DNA of 64,000 bases from Steromphala cineraria. Lineage: Eukaryota; Mollusca; Gastropoda; Trochida; Trochidae. The notes under the pieces are model-generated. The model was not told the DNA's origin, made no database searches, and saw nothing but the letters and a program-made list of their open reading frames with translations. Below, in pieces: positions 46,636 to 59,139 of this stretch (position 1 is its first letter; each line of letters begins with the position of its first letter). The translations under genes and the position numbers were made by a program. The stretch lies in the NCBI GenBank assembly GCA_916613615.1, contig OU744725.1:10832708-10896707 (forward strand), given 5' to 3'.

Positions 46636-46906
46636 CAGTCTAAGTAAACCTAGCCTCAATATTACCCGTTTCACTCCGATATTGAGTCTCAGTCTAGAAA
46701 GGTCTAGTAGAGGGTCGTGTCAGCCGACCTTTCTGCGACCAATGACCCTCCAACGTTATACGTGCAAAGGTAGACTATTTTGGCTTGGTAAGATAAGTTC
46801 TGATTGGTCAATTCGATACGTGGGCTGACGCAACTCTCTACAAGACCTTTCTAGACTCAATATCGGAGTGAAACGGGTCATATTGAGGCTAGGTTTACTA
46901 AGACTG
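46636..46906. mobile_element. hAT-like MITE with ~95-bp inverted repeats
   Basis: Starts CAGTCTAAGTAAACCTAGCC and ends with the matching inverted sequence (GGTTTACTAAGACTG). The arms stay complementary inward through CCGTTTCACTCCGATATTGA and TCTAGAAAGGTCT to about 95 bp. GGCGTCTA occurs on both sides (46628-46635, 46909-46916), an 8-bp duplication as in hAT transposons, with two extra bases at the right end. Its first ~50 bp are the unit of the tandem array at 36914. Confidence 0.75.
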
Positions 46907-46919
46907 ATGGCGTCTAATA

Positions 46920-49480
46920 AGACGATCGGAAGTTATAAATATTCCATCAGGAGAAAAAAGAGAGATTCAATTATTCAATTTTCTATAAAAGAAAAAAATG
47001 CCGGGCGTAAAAAAAGGAGCCTCTATAAGGGTCAGTGAGTTAACCACTATCAAGGGTGCTGAAAAAAATGACTCCATCGCATATAAGAGGAAATACGGTA
47101 AGTTGATTTGACAGAGACGCGGATCGTTCATTCAGAATCCAGAAACCTATGTGAGGTACCGGTGAAGAAGGAACAGAGTCAAGTTTCTGAATACTTTTTT
47201 TTTCTGATGAAAAATCTCCGGGTTGATAATTGATTAATAATTAATTCAAGGGTATTCACTTATTAATAGGACTATTATTGGGTTCACTTGCAAAGAGCAG
47301 GGCCGCAACATTGTATTTCATTTATACTTTTTAGATAATATTTTCACTGTTTATGTTGTGTGTAGAGCTCACTGAGCTATTTTATTTCGAAAGTAGCTCA
47401 ATAATCAATGAAAAAAAAGTTTTAAAATAATTTACATGGAGACTTATAGGTAACAAAATGAAAGAAACTATTGTCTTTCGTAGTTTCCATGGAGATCGTA
47501 GAAACATATTAATTTCATTTGAGTAATATTCATCAAAAATGAAATGCCATTCATTTTATTATCGAATTTGATTCAATCCTATAAACATAGCTCCCGTTTT
47601 CGCGAATTTGATATTTGCCGACAGAAAATCTATATTTAGAAGCGCGTCATAGTAAATCACGTGATCTGCCGGACAATGGGAATTCCCCTCACTACAGAAA
47701 ATGGCGTCCCTAGATACTGTCGAGCTGTAAGTTGTAGAGGAGGAATGAAGAATAAGCACCGGTCGAAGTTGATGTGACGTAAGCCAGGTAACTGTGCTCA
47801 CTGAAGTGAAGAAATAACTGTGATACATTCTGTATCAGAATTTCGCAGCAATACACAAATATTACCCATATGCAATTTATTTGATCTCTGCTACAGATAG
47901 TGTCTAAGTGTCACCTGTATTGTACTAACATAGAGGGCTAGAAACTGTTTCAAGTTAATGTTTAACTTATTAAATAAAAAATGGAAAAAGAAATAGTAAA
48001 TATCTAAAAAAAAATGATGTGATCTGGAACTTTTCATTTAATTGCCTAATGGTATAAAATGTCAAACATTTTATCTAACAATCTTATATAAAATAATATT
48101 TTTTGGAAAAGAACAGAAATCATTAATATTTTCATAACAATTAGGAAATAACATGAAAGAAAATGGTTACAAAGATTCTCTACATGAAAAGGATTGAAAT
48201 TACTGGAGAAAAAAAATGAATTACAAAGAGAAATTCTAGCATAGCAATATTGAGTAATTTTACATCTTAAGGAATTCTACTTATACAAGTAAAACATTGC
48301 ATGGATTTACGATTGTTTACAAATAAAGAAACTAAATATTAGATTGGTAAATAAGTAAAATTAGTTACATTACATAATAAGATATCTCCAGATACAATAC
48401 TTGGTTTTATAACTCTGTTATATCATAACTTTTCTAAAAGAATCAAGTTTCTTTCCTACACAGTAAGAACAAATTCTCACTAAGCGTGATGTGTCAATTA
48501 CCATGTGAAGATCTCCACACCATTAATATCCATTATTGAGTAGATGGATATCTCATCTACAAACTGTAGGCCTATGCCACAGTAAAACTACCTGAATAAT
48601 TCATTAAGCTGATTCCAGGCTGTTGTATTATGCCAGCTTAGAACATTTACCTCCAGTCTTTGATTGTGTTCACATGATGGTCTATGTAAGTACATGTTTA
48701 TCTACATCAGACTTTAAAAGGTTTCAGGGTACACTTTTATCTATCATTATGTCTCAAAAGATTCTTGTTTTCATATCTGGTATGGATGAAAGGCAATGGC
48801 ACCAAACTCTGGAAAATGGTGTTGATATTGGCCAAAGGAAGTCAAATGGTTTATAATTAGTATATTCAAATTATTCAAGGGATTATCCAAAAGTGATTTT
48901 TTCAAATTGAGAATGCACCACTTTTGTATTTGCACAAATAATATAGCATTTCGAAAATGTAATCAAAATGTTTCTATTGTTTGCAGGAATTCTGCATAAG
49001 TAATGTGAGCAAATTCAATATTTGAAGTATTCCTGTCTTAATGTGTGAATTTTAATCAAGTCTTACTTAATTTCAAGGACATTTAGAAATTCCTATATGA
49101 GAAAATTAAGTAAAGGTATCTGGTATTCTTAATCAACATTGTACAACCACCAATTGTCACTATGAATTCCCGCCGCTAATGGCTGAAATATTGCCCAAGC
49201 GGCATTAAGCATTAACTCACTCACCATAATTGTAAGAATCATAGAGTCTCCCTATCTAATTCCTTGTTTGACTTTTACAAATGAAAAATATTTCAAAATA
49301 GAGACACAGAGAGACACCAAATTACAAAGTGAATTTCTAAAGATCCCAGGTATGTACAGAATAGCAATATCTTTAAATTTGTTATAATCAGGGAAAGAGA
49401 TATGTAAAACAAGTAAAAACATCTCACATTCTAAACTCACATAAAAAATCTCCTTATGTAGGTTCAAGTTAGTAACCTGA
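46920..49480. other. Intergenic, gene 2 to MATCAP
   Basis: Mostly AT-rich. The segment 47590-47770 is more GC-rich, has a CACGTG E-box (47659-47664) and an ATG in good context at 47700 followed by a possible donor (GAGCT/gtaagtt). It could be an upstream non-coding or alternative first exon of MATCAP, but its frame does not join the MATCAP reading frame. No other gene is seen. Confidence 0.35.
49170..49226 (+). repeat. SINE/LINE tail ending in (CTCA)n
   Basis: CCGCTAATGGCTGAAATATT then GCCCAAGCGGCATTAAGCAT and ACTCACTCACC. This is a retroelement 3' tail type common in molluscan genomes. A similar degraded tail (ATATTGCCCAAGCTGTGCTA then AACTAACTCA) is at 58033-58071. Confidence 0.5.
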
Positions 49481-49532
49481 TACAGAGAGAGAGGCCAACC
49501 TTCCCTGAGTGAGAGAGAGAGATGAAGCCACT

Positions 49533-52500
49533 ATGACGAGGAAGAACAAACAGAAGTACGAGACGAAGAAAGTCCGTATTCTTGAGGACCATCCTCTCAA
49601 AAACCGCTCGGACATCTGTCCCACAAACCTTCAGGAGGAGAAACAACGCTTCCTGCAACACGGCAAGACTCCTAACTTCGTCCACCATGACACAGAGGCT
49701 GTTGAGGAGCTTGCAAGCAAGTCCAAAGGTCAGATCCGGTTTGACCTTCTGGCAGAAGCAGAGTTTGTTCTGGAGACGGTGCTGAATAAATATGGTGAAG
49801 GGGAGAACTATCTGTCCGAGGCGTACGGTGAGAGGATTACGAGACTGGAAGCCTCTGAGATTGTAGCGACGTATCTAGAGGAGAACCTGTTGAGTGAATC
49901 TCTAACCCTCATCTGGTGCAATGATCTGCCTTGCAGGTGAGTGAGTGAAGCGAGAGAAGATAGTGGGTTTGTCCAAAAAATGAAAAACAGTAGAGTGATA
50001 TTGAGTGGTGATGAACTTGATAAAATTCTCTAAGGATGTGACACTGTCACTGAAGTGATGGACCTTCTTAGCTCAAAATAAATCTGTTTTTGAAAAACAG
50101 CATGTTCTTTATCATATAAAAACAAAGATAAATAGAGGATGTCCGTCAATTCATGACTCATACTGTATATATCTCATCTCATGAGCTAGAACAGTTTTTT
50201 ATTTTCACTGAAGGCTTCACTCAATGGGATTAACATGGTATTAGTCAAGAAAAACAGATATCCTCTATCTAACTGAACACAAATTTGGTTTTTGATTAAT
50301 TTCTAAACCCTGCTTACCAGTAGTTAATTTTAAAAAAATGTCGAGTCATAAACATCAGATAGGGATTTATAACATCACAATTCTGCCTATTTCAAAGAAG
50401 ACAACTTGACAATCAGGATCATGCTTGGTAATCAATGACATGTTTTTCCCACAATGCAGTGCAAGGATGATGTGGGAGGGGCCAACAGTTCGTCTCAATC
50501 GCCCCGAGGCCCGCAAGTACTCGCTATGGCTCAACGGGTCGATGGAGAACCCGTACATCCGCAAACAGGGTATCTGTTGTCTCATGGACCACGAGCTCGG
50601 CACTCACTTTGTATCCTTCCAGACGATTCGTCTCCCTTTCATCTTACCAACTTCCAAATGAAGCCCAATAACAATGCCTGAGATGCTTGTTAACCATTTC
50701 TTGATGCCACTTAAACTTAAAATTCTTATTTCCTTTCATATGACTTCTTTGATTGGCATTCTAGAAGTTGGTGTGATGAACAATAAGGACAATTCTTATG
50801 GATGAATAACTTCTTTATTCTGTGTAAGCTACGTTTCGACATCTAGCGATTCGTCTCCCTTCCAAATGAAGCCAAATAACAATGCCTGAGATGCGAGTTA
50901 ACCATTCCTCGATGTCACTTACATTTAAAATTCTTATTTCCTTTCATATGATCCAATTTACTATCAAGTATGCCACATTTATAAATACCGTTTCCCTTGG
51001 AAATTATCTTTTGCTTCAAAACTTGGTTTTATTTCTCTGTTGTCTTATAATGTCTTTGAACCAGAATATAAAACATAAAATCCTAGGTATTATTTGAAAG
51101 ACAATACCATACCAATGTCTACTAAACAAAGTCCTTAGCGAGCTAGTTCCGAATGTACAACGATGGTCTGCAGCCCTGGTTCTCGGACAGGAAACGCTTC
51201 GGTCTGCGGGGGATGAGCTCCTTTGAGTGCATGTGTACCGAAGAGGGTCTGGCTGCAATCAACACTGCACTCCGAGCAAACGTCCATTACCTCTGGCTCC
51301 CAGCTCTAGTCTACTGTGAGTCATCTTCATGGATAAATTCCCTTACAAGGCATAATATTCTCAGGGATGGGGAAAGACATCCTTGACAATGGGCCATTTT
51401 CAGGGTTTTTGGTAATTTTCTGAATTTCAAATGGGCCATTGCCCATAATATCAATAGTAAACTTAAAAATTTTAATGGGCCATTTTTTCATCCAATGTGC
51501 AAAATGGCCCATGGCCCCTGCCTTTCCAAATCACTGAATTCTCAATGATTGACTAATCTAAGCCATGCTGTTTTATGTAAACTTTTCTGTGCTACTCTCC
51601 AACAACTGATAGTCCTTTCAGAGATCTTTGAATGCTATCCTTACTCAAAACTTGTACCAGTCTGACCAGTCTCAATCACTGGATAGTTCAAGCCTTGCTG
51701 TATTCGCTAATCTTTTCTGTGGCAGCTCTTTAGCTTCCTGCAGCTGAACTGCAGTTCTATCAGAAATCTCTTTGAGGCTGCCACTTTTTCAGGGTACCTC
51801 CTTCAATCTAGAAATTAGGCAGCCTGCAGCAAATCTTAACTTAGCCATCAATTGTGACAAGGGAGAGTAAGATCTTGCAGGGAAGTTGATATTTATGAAG
51901 GGCAATTTAAAGCTTAACTGAATATTTTTTGCCAACTTTGAAGGATTTCATGATTTTTACTATTCAAATTGGAAACTTTTCAGCTGCTTAACATAACAGT
52001 GTGAAGCTAACCCTTGGAAAGTCTAGTTATGTCAGTTTAAATTTGAAATAATTCAAAAATATTGCCACAGGGATAAAATATTAAAAGGCCTTTTGGATTT
52101 TGCAAGGTGCATGATTTCTATTCATGAAATAATTTATGAGAATCTATCAATTGCCAGTTCTGGAACTTATAAGAAATCTGATTACTTCACCAGACACAGC
52201 CTGTAAGTCAGCTGAGATGACCTTCAAGCAACTCTTCGACCATCTGGGTCGCTATGTGAAGAACCGGGAACAGCGCTGGAAGCATGTGATGAGAGTCAAA
52301 CGTGGTCTCGCTGACCCCAATGACCTTGGAGGCTATGGCAAAGACCAGTGCTATTTTGAAGGTGAATACATTTTTTACAAATATGGTTCAAAACAGTCAA
52401 CAAAAATTAAGAAAACTGTTTTGGGTTCAATTTTATATTTTTCAATGAAGAGTTGGAGATATAAACTTTGCATAAAAATCTTAGAAATATTCAACAGACA

Positions 52501-53455
52501 CCAAAGAGAAGTCAATTGTATGTGACTGTTCAAATCTAACTTCGCAGGTGCAGTTCAGATCCTACGCAACGTGGACGAGATAGACTTCCATCTGCTGATG
52601 AGTGGCAAGCTGTGTGTGGACGAGGTCTCACGGATCAAGAGACTTGCCAGGATGGACTGTGTGAAAATACCTTCCTTCATGAAGAACATGGACTGGTACA
52701 AACGCAAACTCCGTCACATGGCGGCGTTGAACGGACTCCATATTGAACATCCAAAGCGAGCCCCGCCTGTAGCTTATCTTCTCAGACTCAAACAGAGGCA
52801 GAATCGGGTGGGCATTGCAGGATCCTCAGGTCAAGGTCGTAGGAAGGTGAGGAAACGGTGTAAGAAGAAAAAATCTCCCTCTAGAATGTCAAATAATAGG
52901 AAATATAAGGTTAAAGTGTTTTTGCCCCAGGTAAGTAGTGAATCGACTCAGGATGAGAGCCAATCAAAAACTGATGTGGCAGTAAAACAATCCACCAAAG
53001 ATCTGGAGCTCCCAGTGAACCACTCAAGGGCAGACAACTCCCGCCCGCCTTCACGCAGATCAGCCACGGACACACGAGTGTCATCGAGCTTGTCAGATAC
53101 GCAGCTGGTGAGAGGGTTACCTCCCTTCCCTTACCGACCTCCACTCCCTCCGATCACACCAAGGGAGGCAACTTCCACCACACCAAGGGAGGTCACTCAA
53201 ACTTCACTAAGAGAAACACCTGAGGTCACCCAAAAACCAGAGAACACTGAAAACCAGGATTTAGACAGTAAAAGCAGTTCTTCAGCAGTTTCTGTGACGT
53301 CCTCAAACTTTCAAATTCCTTCATCCTTCCTCTTTCCGGAAGAAACATTTCCAGATCCATTCAGTCGGGTACGTCAAGACTATGCGCTAAGTTCAGATGA
53401 TGTGACCTCAGATTCCGAGGATGAGGAAGAAGAGGATGATGAGGAGATATATTAG
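49533..53455 (+). CDS. MATCAP: MATCAP/KIAA0895-family tubulin tyrosine carboxypeptidase
   Basis: Five phase-consistent exons: 49533-49936, 50460-50610, 51147-51315, 52194-52361, 52548-53455 (599 aa). The family (DUF1704; KIAA0895L/MATCAP1 and KIAA0895/MATCAP2) are microtubule-associated zinc metallopeptidases; MATCAP1 removes the C-terminal tyrosine of alpha-tubulin. The catalytic HExxxH is present as DHELGTHF (His about 179, Glu about 180, His about 184), with a downstream EEGLAAIN block (Glu 217/218) that could supply the third zinc ligand. Other family blocks are KRGLADP, KDQCYFEGAVQILR and DEIDFHLLMSGKL. The N-terminal 60 residues are basic. After the fold (about residue 395) comes a ~200-aa disordered Ser/Pro/Thr-rich tail ending in an acidic SEDEEEEDDEEIY. 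An in-frame stop lies just upstream of ATG 49533, so it is the start unless another coding exon joins. Exon 5 contains an internal consensus donor (CAG/gtaagta at 52931) that could be used alternatively. Which paralogue it matches is undecided. Confidence 0.85.
50620..50960. repeat. Local duplication in MATCAP intron 2
   Basis: The segment at about 50625-50750 (GATTCGTCTCCCTT, AACAATGCCTGAGATGC, AAAATTCTTATTTCC, TTTCATATGA) is repeated at 50848-50950 with small deletions. About 95 bp of unrelated sequence lies between. Confidence 0.7.
51380..51525. repeat. Short element with repeated ATGGGCCATT words
   Basis: Four copies of ATGGGCCAT or its complement (about 51389, 51430, 51475, 51503) within about 130 bp of MATCAP intron 3, suggesting a degraded foldback or MITE. 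Non-coding. Confidence 0.4.
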
Positions 53456-55660
53456 AGGATGTCACAGGTCACTTCATTAGGATCAACTTCCATCCCACTA
53501 TTGACACATTTGAAGTTCAGATTGAATGGCCTTACCATGGAAAAGGATGAGGAGATATATATATAATGTAAGCAGTTTCCTAAAAATGATCTTCCATCTT
53601 GGTATACTCACTGCATGCTGGCAATACAAAGATCCATCTCATTGCGTTAATTGCATTGTTAACATTGCGGTTTCACAAATTGCATTAAACCATTATATCA
53701 TGCTTGTGAAAATGCTTTGCATGAAAATTATAACTCAACAATAATCATCAGAATTACATTTGTTTGTTTTATGAATTATTGTTCAGCGTTAATTTCAAGT
53801 TTGCAATACTTATTGTATGTGCTTGTTATCATAGATTGTAAAATTCTCTCACAACAGAGGAAACACAAGTAAAGAAATGTTGATCCAACCGCTGTTATAA
53901 TTAGGCCAGTTCCCAGGTTACGAGCAGGTTCCCCTAAATATTAACGAAAAAACATTAAAAGCATTTCAGCCAATGATAACACTTGTTGTCATGCTTTTGT
54001 CATGAATAAATTGTCATGATTAAAAAGCAAAAATGATGGTTTTTGACCATTGTCATCCAATCAGGCTTTTCCATATCTTGCCTGCTATCTCTTCCCATCT
54101 AAACAGAGGTTTGATCAACATTTTATAACTTGATCTTCCTTTGTGGGGAGAGAATAAGATAGTACTGTATGTGGTGATGTATTTGGTGTATTATCATGCT
54201 TGACGGTTCTCTAAGGAACCTGACAAATGTACCATTACCAGAGGTAATGAAGTTTTGATATGAGAGGTTTCAACTCAATGACAGTTATGTCTTTCTACTA
54301 AATTTCATTTGAATACCGGTTACTTCAATAACATGCATGCAACATCAAGGTTTGATAGAATTAACCTCAAGATGACATAAAAGATTATTTCAGAGATACG
54401 CTACATGTAAACAGGCCATTTTTAACAATGTCATGTCTTAATATTTTTATGATTAATGTATTAATTCATTTATTCTTTTTGTTAACACAGACTTGAGAAA
54501 GTATTTTCACCATCTGTTGAGTATAAAGATTTGTTGCTTTTTATGAGCCATTCATTTAAACTCATTGTTTATATTTATCGTTATTGTTCTTGTTTTCTTG
54601 TAAACTGTTGCTACAAGAAAATGCCCTGCATGTTGCAATATTGTTATTTCAAATGTATTTGAAAACTGCAAAATAGTTAATTGAAAATGTCACTTTCTGA
54701 AAGAGAACTGTATATTTCAATTTGAATGGTGCTTAGTCACTGTAATTACTTTTATGCTGAGAATTAACCTTGAGGGACTCAAATCAATAGTTATAATTGA
54801 ATGAGTTTGAATTCACCTTGGTTACGGGAATGATTTGCTTTCACAAGTGTGCATTTTCTCACACTAACATGCCTTTTAGAATTGGAAATTGTTTACTTGT
54901 TTATGGGTTAAGAATTTGAGAATACAATATTCTCATTTGCGCCATAATACAAATTCTTTAGTATAGATTGAATAAATGATATGCGACAATTATTTCAAAA
55001 TTTATCACCTTTTTTCTGTAATTTATTTCTTCATAGTGAGAAAATTATTTATCTTTGGTTTTTAATATTATATATATATATATGTTATATATTGCAATTC
55101 AGAGTATGTTACATATTTCATGAATTTGTTATTCCTTTTTGTGAATAATCCTTTGGTTCAGGTAAATCTTGAAAATTTGCAAAAGATTTTTTTTTCATAG
55201 ATTCTTTGTTTTGTTACCATTGAATTATTCATTTTATTCTTTTTCAGATTTGTTTTTGCTGGCCCTTCCATTTTCTGTGCAAATAAGGTGCTTTGTTTGA
55301 TAAATAGACGTTGGCTTTCTGTCCAAGCTCGATTTAAACATAGTGACAACTCTCTTGAATGTTGAAATGTTTTGCATTAAGCTCTAGTCATCTGGAAGTG
55401 GCATATTCACTATTTTAAGAATTTAGATTGCATGAAATTGAATATTTTCTTTTACCTTTCACCCCTACGGGCTTATAAAAAGGCCTGTAAATGTATTTGT
55501 TACTTATTTCTAATAGTTCACATTTCAAAGTACTTAGTATTTCTCTTTCTAAAATTAATGGTTGGTCAATAAGCTTTAAATGACCAAAGAGCAAAATATC
55601 TTCTAAGAGCGAGTGCCTTTGATATGATGAATAGTCTCATGACAGATTGTGATGTTAACT
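53456..55660 (+). other. MATCAP 3'UTR and downstream intergenic
   Basis: No gene. Several AATAAA (for example 54005, 54970) could end the MATCAP transcript; the choice is not decidable. A (TA)n run is at about 55070-55084. Confidence 0.4.
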
Positions 55661-55668
55661 TGAAGATA

Positions 55669-56010
55669 AAGGAGCAGTGGTATGTATTTGGAAATTTTAT
55701 TTATTCAAATTTATCTAAAATTTCAACTTTTTTCGATTTGTATTATCTGAAGTTTGATAATCTTTCAACACATCCCAATGATCCGTAGTCAAAAAAATAA
55801 AACATCAAATATCAATCAAAGGTTGCTGGAAACCATTTAGCGTGAACACCTTTTATTCATTTGACAAATGGAAATGGATTCTTGTAGATAAACTGAATCT
55901 TATGTATGTTTTAGAATAGCAACTTTTGATTGAAAAAAAAAAGTGCTATTGGTAAAAAAAATTGTTTCGAAATATCCTGATGTTTATCCAGAAAACTTGC
56001 TTCTGCTCCT
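55669..56010. mobile_element. Decayed copy of the TTAA MITE family
   Basis: The ends AAGGAGCAGTGG and TTGCTTCTGCTCCTTT are recognisable versions of the AGGGGCAG termini. The interior keeps GAACACCTTTTATTCATTTG and the AAACCATT word. The TTAA flanks have mutated. An older insertion than the other four. Confidence 0.55.
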
Positions 56011-58137
56011 TTGAAAGTTAATTAATCACAACAGCCTCTATATTACCCCAATGATATAAAGCAAGATGAAAATCACTGAATCTGCCACTGCTTTAAGGCA
56101 AGACAACACACTTCCTACTATTAATTCATCCATTATTTGATTGTTCAGCACTAAAGGGTAACCATCTACTGACACGACTGCTGCTTCTTGTAGTAGCTAG
56201 ATTTCAAATGCTAACCAATACACATGTTCTAGACTGTTTATAATCTTTTTGTATACCTGTTTAACAACTTTCACATCATTCATGATTCCTGTTTGTAACT
56301 TCCGAGGTAATTTCTTATTGGAAGGTTCTTATTCTATAACATTACATTCAAAATGTATGTATGTGGATATTGCCTAAATAACAAGACTGTCTCATTGAAA
56401 TCTGGTGCTACAACAAAGCCAGATCATGACATTGCCAAATTCCAATATGTACCGCAATACATGTACATTAATTCTCATGGTATTGATAATTTTTAAGAAA
56501 TAGGCTAAAATTTAATCATGAAATTGTCATTTACTTGTTAGAGTCAGACAGGAATGACAATTGATTTCATAAATATTTATTTCAAATATGGTTGAATTCT
56601 TTCTATCAATTAACATTAATTTGTTTAATTATTGTTGTATCGTTTTACTTATATAAATTTTCTGTTCAACATTTCTGTAAGACTAATTCTACTGCTTTTC
56701 CTTATTATACTGTGTGATTTCTTGATAACTAACAATATCTAGACTTGCATGACTTGAGTTCATTTTAACTCTTTGACTGTCAGTTAACGGTAAAAATCTA
56801 ATAGTAATCATAAGTGGCAGAATGCCTTTTGACTAAAATGATGTAATTCGGATCGAGTAACTTAATGAAAATGCTGCCAAAAATTAAAAACGCAGCTGAA
56901 TAATTAGTAGAGAGAGTAATATTATGTATCCTTATATTTTCCATAGCTAATGAGAGAGATTTGATAGAGAATATTCGAAAATACATCTCAACAGGTTTAA
57001 ATTCAATTGAAATCAACTATCAAGGAAAAGTATCAACTGTCAATAACTAAAGGCCAGAAGGATTTACTAACTTATTTCACAGGGTTTTTGTCTTACATTA
57101 ATATTTTAGTTATTTAAAAATGTTGACATCATTTTAAATTAATGGATATTCTGAGTTATATTTATTTTTCTTCCAATTTGTTGAATGACTGTGTGACTGT
57201 GAAACAAGTGAATGAGCATTTCTTGCCAAATCGTTGAGATCATTTACAAATTCCTATCTTAGACTTGTAGCCAGGGTACAGAGTTTTCTTGTCATACAAG
57301 ATCAACAATGTGGTATATAGTCATCTAACCACTATTGGTACATCAATCATTATGTTTCTCAGTTACAGTGCTAAATGATTTGCAGGGAGACTATTATTTA
57401 TTATAGAAAGCTGCAAATATTTCATGATTCAATGAAGAAATAATCATGTTTAAAAATATTTTTGGTTCATCATTATTATCTCTTAATATATTATTCTATA
57501 TAATTTCCCAAAAGATAATATTTTGGGGCAAGTGCTAATGACTTTATTGTCCATTTCAAATAACAGAAAAGAAAAATATTATGTACTTTCATACCTTTGA
57601 AAATTATTTCTGTCCGTGTTTTTTACAAGATGTATGAGATTGTTGTTTCAAATGATGTTGTTTGCATGAATGTTTTTGGATGCTATATATATTCCTAGAC
57701 TTGACGACAAGGAACATTTGTGCCAAATATTTTATTGAAGTTGTAGTAAAATATCATTCTCTAAACAAGACTTTGTTCTGATATTACCAGTGTATGAAAT
57801 AATGCCTGTCCGCCAGCCCTTTCCCTGGTTACTTTTAGTCCGGTAACTTTCTTAAGTATTTCTGCAATCTTACCATCAATATCTTCAAAATACCACTTTG
57901 CGGTGGCTACTCATCTCAGGCTTTTTATCAACATTTCTTGTTATAAACGTCAGTAGACCAGTCTCCTCTTTAGTTTACCGACCCAGTCTAAAATATTTCC
58001 CAAGCTCTGTTAAACAGGCCGTTTAAGTCTGACATATTGCCCAAGCTGTGCTAAACAATAACTAACTCAATTTTTCACTTTTGCAATACAAAAGCCTATT
58101 ATGGCCAAAGTTAAAGTTTCAAGAAAGCATGTTGAAT
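56011..58137. other. Intergenic, nothing recognised
   Basis: AT-rich, with no open frame showing family features; only the degraded retroelement tail at 58033-58071 stands out. Confidence 0.45.
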
Positions 58138-58141
58138 TTAA

Positions 58142-58492
58142 AGGGGCACTAGCACGTTTTTAGGGGGAATATAAGGTGATGTCAGGAAAATAAAAATTAA
58201 TGGTTCCAATTGAAAGACAATTCAACTAAATGAAGCAGTAATAATTCAAATATATAATGTAAAATTTAGCCATGTGGTTCCTTTTTCTTACACAAAATGA
58301 TTTAAAGGTGTTCACAAAAAATGGCCGCCAATAGATTTTAGGTTAATCTTCATATTTTATTCTCTGACAATGGAAGATTGGCTTGTGTTATGAGATTTTT
58401 GACACCATCAAAATAATACATTTAGCGTTAACGTACAATTATCAGTGAAAATTGTAAAATATAAAATTGTCAAAAAACGTGCTACTGCCCCT
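58142..58492. mobile_element. TTAA-flanked MITE, copy 4
   Basis: A 351-bp member of the AGGGGCAGTAGCACG family, same orientation as the copy at 34070 and closest to it in sequence, flanked by TTAA (58138-58141, 58493-58496). Confidence 0.8.
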
Positions 58493-59139
58493 TTAAATGA
58501 TACTGAGCCCTAAAAGGCTTCAAATCTACACACAACTAGCTGAGAAGAGTTTTGATTAAAATTATTATCAAGCAGAATTGAAAAAGAAAATCAAAGGCTG
58601 TTGATCTTTGTACTTGTATTAAATGTGTTCAATGCAAGGGAATTATACACATATTACATTTTGTAGGCACCGAAGCATGATCAAAGAATGTTTTATAAAA
58701 ATTATCATAAACTGGTATTTCAATTTGAAAATGTTTATCACAAAGCCCAAATCCCTAAAAATGAAGATCTTTTTATATAAAACAATAATACTCTAGAAAC
58801 ATGATTTCAAGATGAGAAACAGCTAGTCCAGGTGTGTATCAAGGAAACCAGCTGAGAAAGAGAGAAATTCTCTCCATATAGCATGAATATGCTCTAGAAT
58901 GCAAGGGACCCCTACCAGCTTAGCACATGTGGCAAGGGACTCCTACAGACACTGCAGGTAGGGTCCAACAGAGTCTGTTAAGAAGAAATATCATAAGCAT
59001 GAAATTGATATCAAGGATCAGATGTATGATCTCATCCAGGGAACATCATAATTATCTTACTTTATTACGTGTAGAGGTCTATTAGCACTCTGCTTAAGAT
59101 CCATAATGAGCACAAAAACAGTTGGAGGTACATACTATT

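Noticed and set aside
47700..47725. First coding exon of MATCAP
   Set aside because: Joining its phase to any acceptor upstream of 49533 gives an in-frame stop, so it cannot be coding for the same protein as modelled.
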